DNA of 22,774 bases from Lentisphaeria bacterium (lineage in GTDB: Bacteria > Verrucomicrobiota > Lentisphaeria > Victivallales > UBA1829): assembly GCA_017540385.1 (NCBI GenBank), contig JAFYBD010000171.1, positions 1-22,774 on the forward strand. The letters are read 5' to 3'. The position numbers and the translations under genes are program-made. Each line of letters starts with the position of its first letter. The first letter of the stretch is position 1. Of this stretch, positions 13,645-22,774 are shown one piece after another. Below the pieces are notes generated by a model that saw only the letters and a list, made by a program, of their open reading frames with translations, was not told the DNA's origin and searched no databases.

Positions 13645-16320
13645 GTGAAATCATTTTGGACATTTATCGCCTGTCTGGCGGCGCTGCTGCTGACCACGGC
13701 AAATACGTTCGGCCAGACACAGGCATACATACCGAGCGGGATGCCGTCGGCGAATGATTTCGTGAAGTTCTCGGATTTCACCAAGCTGACGAAGATGCCG
13801 GAAGGATTCGACGCCGCGGCGGACTCCTACGAATTCGTGGGGGACAATCTGGTGGCGCGCGGCAACGCGGTCATCCAGTCGCCGGGGATGGAAATCAGTG
13901 CGGACAAGGTGGTGGTAAACCTGAATTCGGAGTCGTACGACATCGAGGCGGCCGGGAACGTGTCGTTCTGCGTGCTGGCGAAATCCGTTCAAACCCTGCC
14001 GCTGGAGACCTACGAAGCGCTCCGTCAGGATCCGCGGGCGCGTGTCACCCTGCAGCGCTACGTGATGACCGACCTCGGCGAACAGCTCGCGGAGGTGGAG
14101 ATCGTGGTGGAATCGTCGGTGATCCGTGCGGAACGCGCCGCGGGCAACCTGATGACCGGAGTGTTCCAGTTCTCGAACTTCGCGCTCAAATCCGGGTTGT
14201 TCTACTGCGTGGGCGAATCCGCCGAGCGTTTCTTCGACGGCACGGTGAAGGTCCACAAGGCGCGTTTCACGACATGCGAATACATCCAGGACGACCACGA
14301 CCACTACGCAATCGCGGCCCTCGACGCGACGATCGAGCCGCGCGACTACAACAGCAGTCTCTTCAATTATGACGGCCAGCTCGGGGATCACAGCATCCTC
14401 ATGAAGAACAACTTCTTCCAAATCTACGGCGTGCCGGTGCTGTGGCTGCCGATCCTGTACAAGCCGTCCGACCTGGACAGCTTCGGCGGCAAGATCGAGT
14501 TCGGCAGCGGCAGCGACTGGGGCTGGTACATCCGCGCCGCGAAGCACTTCAAGATCACGGATGATCCGTACTGGAACGTGAACGTGATGCTCGACTGGTA
14601 CGAAAAGCGCGGCATCGGGTACGGACTCGGATCCGACCTGCTGACGCCGGAATCCGCCACGGAATTCTTCTTCTACGGCATCTACGACCGGAACCAGTAC
14701 GAATACTGGGACCGCTCCCTCCTGCCCGACGACCCGGACTACATGCTGAACAACTCGCGCCTCGAGGTGCCGCATTACCGCTACGAAGTGCGGACGAACA
14801 ACATGACGCACCTGACGAACCGTCTGGACTTCAGGATGCAGATCGACCTCATCAGCGACTTCGAATTTCTGCGCGACTACTCCCGCGACCGGTTCAATTC
14901 CGAATACGAGCCGCCGACCTACGCCTCGCTGGAATACCAGGGCGACAGGTTCACCGCGAGCGCCTACATGACGCTTCGGATCAACGACTTCTATTCGGTG
15001 GTCGACCGTCTGCCCGAACTGAGGTTGGATTTCCACCGTCAGGAACTCCTGGCGAACATCTACTATCAGGGCGAGATGTCGCTCACGCCGCTCTTCATGC
15101 GGTGGCGCAGATTCGACCGCGACATCCCGGGCGACGAGAACTGGCACATCCGGAACTACGGGACCCTGCGGTTCGACTCGCTGCACATGTTCTACTATCC
15201 TATGAAGTTGTGGAACATCAACATCATCCCGCGCGCCGGGATCCGCCTGACGGCGTATTCGCAGACTTCGGAGCGCGAAGTCGGCATACGCGAACTCTCC
15301 TCGATGTTCATCGCAGACGAGGCCGAGGGTATCCCGTGGGGGTACCGGGTCACGAACTACGACTCCAAGGGCGGATCGAAATTCCGCGTAATCGGGGAGA
15401 TCGGCGTGGAGGTGAACACGAAGTTCTACCACGCCTGGCAGGACGTGAAGAACGCCTACTGGGGCCTCGACGGACTGCGTCACGTGATCGTGCCGTACGT
15501 CAACTACACGTATCTGCCGAGGCCGACGGTGAACGCGGACAATCTGTACTACTTCGACGAGATCGACCGGATCACGGAGCAGCACTTCGTGCGATTCGGC
15601 CTGACCAACCGGTTGCAGACGCGCCGCAACGGCGAAATCTACGAATGGATGTCTCTGGAGAACTACTGGGACCTCTTCATCCACGACCAGACGCGGTTCA
15701 ACCAGTTCGGCGACTTCGGGACGATCTTCAGGTTCCGGCCGTTCAACGGGCTCACGGTCACAGCGGAGCTGCTGCTGGACCTGGGCAACAACAACGATCA
15801 CGACTACGAGGTGCGGCGCGGCAACAAGTACGTGGGCCGTCCGGGCATCGGCGGCACGGTCATCAACAAGCTGGCGGTGGGCATCGACTACAGATTCGCG
15901 CCCGAATGGCGCATTTACGCGAGATACTCGTATTCGGACGCTTATCTGTTGCGTTCGGGGTACTCGATGGGCACGCAGTTCTCGGCGGTCACGGCGGCGT
16001 CCATGCTGCTGTCGCCCACGACCCGGTCGCAGACCGTCAGCGGCGGCTTCGAATTCCCGCTGCTCATCGACAAGGACCTGCACGGCTACACGCGGTGTTC
16101 GTACGACATCGACCAGAACCTGGTCACGAACGCGTGCGTTGGCATTACCAAGAAATTCCACTGCTGGTATGTGACCGCGGAGTGCGGCACCGGCCAGAGC
16201 TGGCACCGCCACAAGAACGGCGATTATTCTCAGCGGCTGAAGAGCTACCTGGCGTTCTCGGTGGGGCTTACGGCCATGCCCGGCGTGGGGTTCGGCCCGA
16301 GAGTCGGCATCGGAAACTGA
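13645..16320 (+). CDS. lptD: LPS-assembly outer membrane protein LptD
   Basis: LptD forms the outer-membrane barrel that inserts lipopolysaccharide into the outer leaflet. This protein has 891 residues. It begins with GTG and a signal peptide (MKSFWTFIACLAALLL) probably cut near residue 23, with GGAG eight bases before the start. Residues about 45-110 form the periplasmic OstA/jellyroll domain (GDNLVARGNAVIQ, ISADKVVV). The barrel starts around 240 and has the conserved GVPVLWLPILYKP at 262-274 and LPELRLDFHRQEL further on. The rest is rich in alternating aromatic and charged residues, as expected for strands. It shows that the organism has an outer membrane and probably makes LPS. LptE is not evident nearby. 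The lysA-like gene follows 31 bases later, probably in the same operon. Confidence 0.93.
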   Translation: MKSFWTFIACLAALLLTTANTFGQTQAYIPSGMPSANDFVKFSDFTKLTKMPEGFDAAADSYEFVGDNLVARGNAVIQSPGMEISADKVVVNLNSESYDIEAAGNVSFCVLAKSVQTLPLETYEALRQDPRARVTLQRYVMTDLGEQLAEVEIVVESSVIRAERAAGNLMTGVFQFSNFALKSGLFYCVGESAERFFDGTVKVHKARFTTCEYIQDDHDHYAIAALDATIEPRDYNSSLFNYDGQLGDHSILMKNNFFQIYGVPVLWLPILYKPSDLDSFGGKIEFGSGSDWGWYIRAAKHFKITDDPYWNVNVMLDWYEKRGIGYGLGSDLLTPESATEFFFYGIYDRNQYEYWDRSLLPDDPDYMLNNSRLEVPHYRYEVRTNNMTHLTNRLDFRMQIDLISDFEFLRDYSRDRFNSEYEPPTYASLEYQGDRFTASAYMTLRINDFYSVVDRLPELRLDFHRQELLANIYYQGEMSLTPLFMRWRRFDRDIPGDENWHIRNYGTLRFDSLHMFYYPMKLWNINIIPRAGIRLTAYSQTSEREVGIRELSSMFIADEAEGIPWGYRVTNYDSKGGSKFRVIGEIGVEVNTKFYHAWQDVKNAYWGLDGLRHVIVPYVNYTYLPRPTVNADNLYYFDEIDRITEQHFVRFGLTNRLQTRRNGEIYEWMSLENYWDLFIHDQTRFNQFGDFGTIFRFRPFNGLTVTAELLLDLGNNNDHDYEVRRGNKYVGRPGIGGTVINKLAVGIDYRFAPEWRIYARYSYSDAYLLRSGYSMGTQFSAVTAASMLLSPTTRSQTVSGGFEFPLLIDKDLHGYTRCSYDIDQNLVTNACVGITKKFHCWYVTAECGTGQSWHRHKNGDYSQRLKSYLAFSVGLTAMPGVGFGPRVGIGN

Positions 16321-16351
16321 CGGACAGCGCAATACAAACAAGGATCACGAT

Positions 16352-17620
16352 ATGAAATTCGAACAGAACAGAATCAAGATCGGGGACATCCCGGCCGCGG
16401 AACTCGCAGCCCGTTTCGGTACGCCCCTTTATGTTTACGACGAACAGAAGATCCGCAGCAATTACCGGCACGCGGTCGAGACCTTCAAGAAATACTACCC
16501 CGACTTCCGCATGTTCTACGCGGTGAAGTGCTGCAACAACCCGGCCATCGTGAACATCCTGCGTCAGGAAGGCGCCGGAGCCGACTGCGCGAGCGTGAAC
16601 GAAATCCTGCTGGCGAAATCGGTCGGGCTCACGGGCGAAGACATCATGTTCAGCGGCAATTTCCTCTCCGACGAGGACCTGAAGCAGGGGATCGAGACCG
16701 GCGCGGTCATTAACCTGGACGACGAAAGCCTCTTCCCGCGCCTGCTGAAGTTCGGCGTGCCCGAGGTGATCTCGTTCCGCGTGAACCCGGGCTACGGGAA
16801 GAGCAACGTGGGCGAATACGTGACGAACGCCGGACCGAAGGCGAAGTTCGGCATCCACCCGGACAAGGTCACGGCCGCCTACCGCATGGCCAAGGAAGCC
16901 GGAGTGAAACGGTTCGGTGTGCACATGATGACCGGTTCGTGCATCACGGACGCGGATTATTTCCCCTTCGTGACGAGCCTGCTGATGGAGATCGTGGGGA
17001 AGACCGGGCGAGAGCTCGGGATTGATTTCGAATTCATCGACCTGGGCGGCGGACTCGGCATCCCGTACGAACCCGGCGAGGCGTCGCTCGACCTGGAGGC
17101 CGCGGCGAAGAAGACCGCCGAAGTCTTCAAGAAGTTCGTGGCCGAATACGGCCTGAAGCCGCCGCGCCTGGAAATGGAGCCCGCTCGGTATTTCGTGGGG
17201 AACGCCGGATACGTGCTCGGACGCGTTCACGCCGTGAAGGAATCCTACACGCGGATCGTGGGCACGGACGTAGGCATGAACGTGCTCGTCCGGCCGGCGT
17301 TCTACGGTTCGTACCACCACATCTACGTCGACGGCAAGGAGAACGAGCCGCGCGCGAAGATGGGACTCTGCGGCCAGCTGTGCGAAAACACCGACTACTG
17401 GGTGAAGGAACGCAGCCTGCCGGCGAGCCTGGGCCCGGGCGACCTGATCGTGGTGGAGAACGCCGGAGCATACGGATTCGGCATGAGCTACCAGTACAAC
17501 GGACGGCTGCGTGCGGCGGAAGTGCTGGTGAACGGCAGCGAAGCCACGCTGATCCGCGACCGGGAGACGTTTGAGGACATGGTCAGCCACACGCACGTGC
17601 CCGACCGATTAAAAAATTGA
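16352..17620 (+). CDS. lysA: Diaminopimelate decarboxylase-like PLP enzyme
   Basis: This 422-residue enzyme of the alanine racemase-like fold (type III PLP decarboxylases) most likely removes CO2 from meso-diaminopimelate to give lysine. The cofactor lysine is Lys59 in FYAVKCCNNPAIV. DLGGGLGIPYEPGE is the glycine-rich phosphate loop, and GQLCENTDYW with Cys344 is the dimer-contributed catalytic site typical of LysA. Two motifs differ from common LysA: GVHMMTGS (189-196) in place of the usual H-x-H-x-GS form, and EPARYFVGNAG in place of EPGR. A related carboxylase acting on another amino acid cannot be ruled out. The start has AAGGA seven bases upstream. It sits between lptD and mreB, which suits a link to envelope synthesis. 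Confidence 0.82.
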   Translation: MKFEQNRIKIGDIPAAELAARFGTPLYVYDEQKIRSNYRHAVETFKKYYPDFRMFYAVKCCNNPAIVNILRQEGAGADCASVNEILLAKSVGLTGEDIMFSGNFLSDEDLKQGIETGAVINLDDESLFPRLLKFGVPEVISFRVNPGYGKSNVGEYVTNAGPKAKFGIHPDKVTAAYRMAKEAGVKRFGVHMMTGSCITDADYFPFVTSLLMEIVGKTGRELGIDFEFIDLGGGLGIPYEPGEASLDLEAAAKKTAEVFKKFVAEYGLKPPRLEMEPARYFVGNAGYVLGRVHAVKESYTRIVGTDVGMNVLVRPAFYGSYHHIYVDGKENEPRAKMGLCGQLCENTDYWVKERSLPASLGPGDLIVVENAGAYGFGMSYQYNGRLRAAEVLVNGSEATLIRDRETFEDMVSHTHVPDRLKN

Positions 17621-17709
17621 AAAATCAACGTAGAACCGCTTTACTTCTTGGAAAAACGGGTTAGATTATGGTTAGGATAATGTAACCCCGGAACCATCGG
17701 AGACAACAA
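17621..17709 (+). promoter_or_regulatory. AT-rich leader with probable mreB promoter
   Basis: This gap contains a good -10 match, GATAAT (17676-17681), but no well-placed -35 box. Weaker pairs such as TTTACT with TAGATT (17640-17645, 17662-17667) are also possible. I see no terminator after the lysA-like gene, so read-through is also possible. Confidence 0.35.
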
Positions 17710-18729
17710 ATGAAGTTCAGACTGTCAAAATTCTTTTCCAGTGATATCGGCATCGACCTGGGCACCGCGAACTGCCTGGTCTATGTCAAGGATCACGGCA
17801 TCGTGCTCTCCGAACCGTCCGTCGTGGCGATCAAGGACAACGAGGTCGTGCGCGTGGGCGCGGAAGCGAAGCGCATGCTGGGACGCTGCCCGATGAACAT
17901 CAAGGCGATCCGGCCGATGAAGGCAGGCGTGATCGCCGACTTCGCCGTGACCGAGGAGATGCTGCGGTATTTCATCCACCGGGCGAAGAGCTTCATGGCT
18001 CCGTACCAGCGCATCTTCCGTCCGACCGTGCTGGTCGCGGTACCGTCGGGCATCACCGAAGTCGAAAACCGCGCCGTGCAGGACAGCGCGCTCCATGCCG
18101 GAGCCGCGAAGGTGCATATCATTGAAGAGCCGATGGCCTCGGCGATCGGCGTGGGCCTGCCCGTATCGGAGCCGACCGGCAGCATGATCGTCGACATCGG
18201 CGGCGGCACGACCGAAGTGGCCGTGATCTCGCTGTCCGGCATCGTGGAGAAACGCAGCTGCCGCGTGGGCGGCGACCAGATGGACCTGTCCATCATCCAG
18301 CACATGAAACGCGTCTACAACCTGATGATCGGCGAACGCATGGCCGAGGACATCAAAATCCGCATCGGCAGCGCCTATCAGGTGCCCGACCTGGAGGAAT
18401 CCATGGAAGTCAAGGGACGCGACCTCGTGTCCGGCCTGCCGAAGAGTATCCGCGTATCCTCGCAGGAAATCCGCACCGCCCTGCAGGAACCCATCGCCAG
18501 CATCGTCGACGCCGTCCGCAACACCCTGGAACACTGCCCGCCCGAACTCGCCTCCGACCTCATGGACCGCGGCATCATGCTCGCCGGCGGCGGCGCGCTC
18601 ATCCGCGGCCTCGACCGCCTGATCTCCGAAGAGATGAACCTCCCGGTCTTCGTGGCGGACGAACCGCTGAAAGCCGTGGCGAAGGGGACCGGCGTGGTGC
18701 TTCAGGAACTGAGCAGCATGCATCTGTAA
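17710..18729 (+). CDS. mreB: Rod shape-determining actin homologue MreB
   Basis: MreB polymerises under the inner membrane and guides the machinery that builds the side-wall peptidoglycan. The 339-residue length is normal. The actin-type ATP-binding elements are present: DLGTAN (16-21), EEPMASAIGVGL, DIGGGTTEVAVI from Asp162, and MLAGGGALIRGL near the C-terminus. The N-terminal MKFRLSKFF could form the short amphipathic helix used for membrane binding. GGAG precedes the ATG. No mreC or mreD follows. Instead ruvB begins ten bases after the stop, so these two are probably cotranscribed. Its presence suggests peptidoglycan-dependent shape, in line with the lysA-like gene next to it. Confidence 0.96.
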   Translation: MKFRLSKFFSSDIGIDLGTANCLVYVKDHGIVLSEPSVVAIKDNEVVRVGAEAKRMLGRCPMNIKAIRPMKAGVIADFAVTEEMLRYFIHRAKSFMAPYQRIFRPTVLVAVPSGITEVENRAVQDSALHAGAAKVHIIEEPMASAIGVGLPVSEPTGSMIVDIGGGTTEVAVISLSGIVEKRSCRVGGDQMDLSIIQHMKRVYNLMIGERMAEDIKIRIGSAYQVPDLEESMEVKGRDLVSGLPKSIRVSSQEIRTALQEPIASIVDAVRNTLEHCPPELASDLMDRGIMLAGGGALIRGLDRLISEEMNLPVFVADEPLKAVAKGTGVVLQELSSMHL

Positions 18730-18739
18730 GGGCCGCGAA

Positions 18740-19810
<1,071 letters not shown>

Positions 19811-19838
19811 CCGCAGGTCTCGCCTGAATCCCCCCCAC

Positions 19839-20588
19839 ATGAAAACCGACCTGATCCTTCCCTTCTACAAACCCCACGACGGCTGGCTCGAACACGTATT
19901 GAGCGCCCTGGCTCCATTGAAACAGGAGCTGAACAAGCGCGGCTCCAGCCTGCGCGTGATCCTGGCGAACGACGGTTCGCCCGCGTCGTGCTACCCGCAG
20001 GAATCGCTGGACGCGATCCGGGCGGCCGCGGATGAATTCGTCTTCTCCACCTACGACGCAAACCACGGCAAAGGCTACTGCCTGCGGCACGCGATTGAGA
20101 AGGCCGACGGCGACATCCAGGTCTATACCGACGGCGATTTCCCTTTCGGCTGGGAATGTGTCCTCGCGGCGTTCGAACGCCTCACGAACGGCGCCGACGC
20201 GGTGATGGGCGTGCGCGGAGCCGATTACGGACGGGCGCTGCACCCGCTCCGCAAGACGATCTCGAGGGGCGTGCGCCGCCTGAACCGGTTCCTGCTGGGG
20301 ATGCCGGAACGTTACCTGGACACGCAGGCAGGCATGAAGGGTTTCCGCGGCGAAGGACGCCGGGCGTTCCTGGACACGACCGTCGACACGTTTCTCTTCG
20401 ACACGGAGTTCATCCTGCTCGCGTGGGACCGCGGACTGCGGATCGATACGATCCCGCTCAAGCTGCGCGAGGGACTGTCGTTCTCGAAAATGGGCTGGCG
20501 CATCCTCTTCCGCGAGCTCCGGCATTTCCTCCGCATCATGCCAGCCCACTGGTTCCGCAAAAAAGTGCATCGCACGGAGCAGGACTGA
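19839..20588 (+). CDS. Family 2 glycosyltransferase
   Basis: This 249-residue soluble protein has a GT-A type glycosyltransferase fold. The first strand is DLILPFYKPHDGW, followed by the nucleotide-binding NDGS (44-47) and the metal-binding DGD (98-100) in YTDGDFPF. NHGKGYCLRHAI matches the GKG(x)A region of dolichol-phosphate-mannose-like and polyprenyl-phosphate glycosyltransferases. DTQAGMKGFRG is also typical of that group. It has no membrane segment. A polyprenyl-phosphate acceptor is therefore likely but unproved. It begins 28 bases after ruvB without a clear ribosome-binding site. Only three bases separate its stop from the deacetylase start, so the two are probably translated together and act on the same glycan. 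Confidence 0.88.
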   Translation: MKTDLILPFYKPHDGWLEHVLSALAPLKQELNKRGSSLRVILANDGSPASCYPQESLDAIRAAADEFVFSTYDANHGKGYCLRHAIEKADGDIQVYTDGDFPFGWECVLAAFERLTNGADAVMGVRGADYGRALHPLRKTISRGVRRLNRFLLGMPERYLDTQAGMKGFRGEGRRAFLDTTVDTFLFDTEFILLAWDRGLRIDTIPLKLREGLSFSKMGWRILFRELRHFLRIMPAHWFRKKVHRTEQD

Positions 20589-20591
20589 CCG

Positions 20592-21377
20592 ATGAAGAGC
20601 GTCCTGCTGTCGTTCGACATCGAGGAATTCGACCTGCCGACGGAGTACGGCGCGGAGATCTCGCGCGACGACATGTTCGCGATCGCCGGGGAGGGCTCCG
20701 AACGCATCCTGAACGTCGTGAACGAAGCGGGCGTCCGCACCACGTTCTTCGTGACAGCTGCGTTCGCGCAGGCGTTCCCGGGCCTCGTGCGCCGGATGAA
20801 GGATTCCGGCCATGAGATTGCTTCCCACGGATATTCCCACACCACGTTCGAACCCGCCGATCTGAAACGTTCCCGCGAAGCGTTGGAGGAGATCGTCGGG
20901 ACTCCGGTCAGGGGGTTCCGCATGGCGCGCCTGGCGAAAGTCGGCAAACAGGAGATCCTGGACGCCGGATACGAATACGAATCCTCGCTGAATCCGGTGT
21001 GGCTCCCGGGCCGCTACAGCAATTTCTCGGCTCCGCTGAAGCCGTTCCGCGAGCCGTGCGGCCTGTGGCAGATGCCGGTGTCGGCGGTCCCGGTCGTGCG
21101 GTTCCCGCTCTTCTGGCTGTCGTTCAAGAATCTGCCGCTCTTCGTCTATCTGCCGCTGGCGAAGACCGCCATGTCCGCCGTCGGCTTCTTCAACATGTAT
21201 TCGCACCCGTGGGAATACCACGAACGCTCCGCCGAGGCCCAATGGCATATCCCCGGGTACATCGTGCGTCACGCCGGACAGGACCAGTGCGACCGCCTGC
21301 GCCGCCTGATCGCGAGCCTGAAAAAAAGCGGCACGTTCGAGACCTTCGGCGAGTATCTCGCCCGGATTCGCGGCTGA
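20592..21377 (+). CDS. Polysaccharide deacetylase family protein
   Basis: This 261-residue protein belongs to the NodB-like carbohydrate esterase 4 family. The catalytic base region is SFDIEEFD (Asp9, Glu11-Glu12), and the metal-binding histidines are His79 and His83 in SHGYSH. FRMARLAKV is the arginine motif. Near the C-terminus, FFNMYSHPWEYHE matches the histidine region seen in deacetylases of exopolysaccharide and PEP-CTERM loci. There is no signal peptide, so it may act in the cytoplasm on a lipid-linked glycan made by the glycosyltransferase before it. An N-acetyl sugar substrate is likely from the family but is not shown. The gene faces a minus-strand membrane protein gene, with 19 bases between the stops. 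Confidence 0.88.
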   Translation: MKSVLLSFDIEEFDLPTEYGAEISRDDMFAIAGEGSERILNVVNEAGVRTTFFVTAAFAQAFPGLVRRMKDSGHEIASHGYSHTTFEPADLKRSREALEEIVGTPVRGFRMARLAKVGKQEILDAGYEYESSLNPVWLPGRYSNFSAPLKPFREPCGLWQMPVSAVPVVRFPLFWLSFKNLPLFVYLPLAKTAMSAVGFFNMYSHPWEYHERSAEAQWHIPGYIVRHAGQDQCDRLRRLIASLKKSGTFETFGEYLARIRG

Positions 21378-21396
21378 GGCCGCCAAACAAACCGGG

Positions 21397-22774
21397 TCAG
21401 GAGGGGGTTTCCTCTTTTTTCGCGACCGGGACGGGGCGGGGATAGAGTACCACGCGGCGTTTGCGGCGGCGTTTCTCGACCAGATACCAGGAAAGCAGCA
21501 GGCACAGCGCGGCCATACTGAATCCCCTGCCCCACGCGTCCAGGCGCGGCCGCGCCACGATCGTATGCACGCCGGGCGTGCAGAGCGCGAGGAACGTTTT
21601 ATCCGGCTCGAAGTCGCGGTAATCGGGGAAGAACGCCTGTCCGGTGTCCGCGTCGCGCCAGTAGTTGCCGGGGTTCTGATTGATGCCGAAGACCGCTGGC
21701 GCGTCGCAGCGGAAGACGATGCGGTTCGGGGTCCAGGAGAGGAATTCCACCGGGCCGCCCTCGACCGTGAACCATTCGCCGGCGTAATTGTCCTCGCCGA
21801 ATGCGGGATGCCCGGAGACCTCCGGGTGCGTGTAGCCGAGGAGGCTCTGATAGCCGTCCAGCGCGGTCAGATTGCGTTTCACCCCGACCAGCAGGCTGTT
21901 GCGCCCGGCCACGACGGACCGGATCGGGGCGGCTGGTTCCAATTCGCATCCGGCGTCGAGCCAGTCGTAACGGGTCCATTCCACGGCGGGGTCCAGCCAG
22001 TAGCTCCAGACGTGCTCCGCAGCGAGCGCAAGGCAGGAGACGGCAGTCAGCGCCAGCAGGGGACGCCGCCACCGGGGACGGCGCGAAACGACAAACGTGA
22101 AGGTCTGCGCCGCCGCCACCGCGAGGAAGAAGACGAAGAAGAAACGCCAGCGGGTCATCACGAAAACGCTGGTGTACGGCGGTATCCGGTGAAGCCAGTA
22201 GCCCGGCAGCCACGGCATCGCGGTGTCGTACGCCAGCAGCGCGGTCCCGAGCATGCCCCATTGCGGCCAGCTCCAGCGGCGGAAGAACGAGGCGAACGCA
22301 AACGCCGCCGCGATCACGCCGGTATAACACGAAATCTCGTGCCAGCGCCAGTAGATCGGTTCGCCGCGGCAGGCCACGGTCTCCACGGAGACGAACGGCC
22401 ACACGAGCGCCTTCAGGTAATTCAGCAGCGGAACCGTCATCACGTCGGGCATCTCCCGCCGGAAGTGCAGGATGTAGTCCAGCGTCACGACCACGCGCCA
22501 CCCGGACACCGCAGCCGCGACCAGAAACGCCGCCAAAGCGTTCAGCCAGAAGGCGGGTTCGCGCCGGTGACGGACCGCCATCGGCACGGCGAAGAAGATC
22601 AGGACGGTGCAGGTCATCAGGGACAGATACTGGAGCGAATGGTCGAGCAGGAGCCCGAGCGTCAGCCCGAACCCGAGCGCGAAATGGCGTTTTTCCGGCA
22701 GACGGCGGAGGGTCCAGAGCAGCCACGGGAAAAATACGATGGCTGACATGATGAAATGCCCCATGATCCAGTGA
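21397..22774 (-). CDS. Polytopic membrane protein, GT-C / YfhO-like, partial at the window edge
   Basis: At least 455 residues are visible. The frame stays open to the window edge (reading HWI before the first internal Met at 22764), so the N-terminus lies outside. Eight or so hydrophobic segments occupy the first 270 residues, followed by a soluble domain of about 130 residues and one last membrane helix, then a very basic tail (VEKRRRKRRV). The segment GHFIMSAIVFFPWLLWTL and the MTRWRFFFVFFLAVAAA helix recall YfhO-like and other GT-C glycosyltransferases or their relatives, which use polyprenyl-linked sugars. The N-terminal acidic catalytic loop would be outside the window, so activity cannot be judged. 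It converges on the glycosyltransferase and deacetylase genes and may belong to the same glycan pathway. Confidence 0.7.
   Translation of the reverse strand, partial: HWIMGHFIMSAIVFFPWLLWTLRRLPEKRHFALGFGLTLGLLLDHSLQYLSLMTCTVLIFFAVPMAVRHRREPAFWLNALAAFLVAAAVSGWRVVVTLDYILHFRREMPDVMTVPLLNYLKALVWPFVSVETVACRGEPIYWRWHEISCYTGVIAAAFAFASFFRRWSWPQWGMLGTALLAYDTAMPWLPGYWLHRIPPYTSVFVMTRWRFFFVFFLAVAAAQTFTFVVSRRPRWRRPLLALTAVSCLALAAEHVWSYWLDPAVEWTRYDWLDAGCELEPAAPIRSVVAGRNSLLVGVKRNLTALDGYQSLLGYTHPEVSGHPAFGEDNYAGEWFTVEGGPVEFLSWTPNRIVFRCDAPAVFGINQNPGNYWRDADTGQAFFPDYRDFEPDKTFLALCTPGVHTIVARPRLDAWGRGFSMAALCLLLSWYLVEKRRRKRRVVLYPRPVPVAKKEETPS
21401..21420 (+). terminator. Weak terminator after the deacetylase gene
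   Basis: A short stem GAGGG/TCCTC (21401-21405 with 21410-21414, one wobble) is followed by six T. It lies inside the last codons of the facing gene. The stem is only five pairs, so the call is tentative. Confidence 0.35.

Noticed and set aside
13651..16341. A minus-strand open frame of 896 codons opposite lptD
   Set aside because: lptD on the plus strand has a signal peptide, conserved motifs, ribosome-binding site and promoter. The antisense product is compositionally abnormal.

Overview
The window most likely comes from a GC-rich diderm bacterium of the PVC group, with Lentisphaerota (Victivallis-like) as the best guess. The reasons are an LptD outer-membrane protein, a small secreted protein that I recognise as the exosortase-associated TIGR04073 family, and a large protein joining AIDA-type repeats to FG-GAP repeats. 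The taxonomic call is inference from gene content; there is no rRNA or tRNA here. I see no insertion sequence, prophage gene or CRISPR array, and base composition looks uniform across the genes.

Layout. 1-5400: queF (minus) diverges from the TIGR04073-like gene (plus). Then come priA, a signal-peptide protein with a thioredoxin fold that has lost its CXXC, and a histidine phosphatase. 5400-9950: a lipoprotein with two tandem amino-acid-type solute-binding domains is followed, after a terminator-like hairpin, by a tightly overlapping larB-larC-larE operon. These three genes make the nickel-pincer nucleotide cofactor of lactate racemase-type enzymes; no larA is present. 9950-13340: two minus-strand genes, an RDD membrane protein and the AIDA/FG-GAP repeat protein, each with a clear promoter and terminator. 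13640-21380: a plus-strand run of lptD, lysA-like, mreB, ruvB, a family 2 glycosyltransferase and a polysaccharide deacetylase, mostly cell-envelope functions. 21397-22774: a convergent minus-strand polytopic membrane protein that runs off the window.

Regulation. Six promoters can be read directly, each with exactly 17 bp between the boxes. The -35 boxes are TTGATT, TTGCAT, TTGAAT or TTGACA, and the -10 boxes are mostly TATATT. They correct three starts: the thioredoxin-fold protein starts at 3619, lptD at 13645 (GTG) and the repeat protein at 13336. In each case the longer reading frame would begin in or upstream of the promoter.

Most unusual content: the repeat protein, which has neither a signal peptide nor a barrel domain; the larBCE operon behind an orphan double-domain binding lipoprotein, with a 20-histidine tract in LarC and a three-cysteine LarE; the dense set of inverted repeats at 11000-11095; and the degenerate thioredoxin-fold protein. 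I found no clear case of a wholly new multi-gene system.
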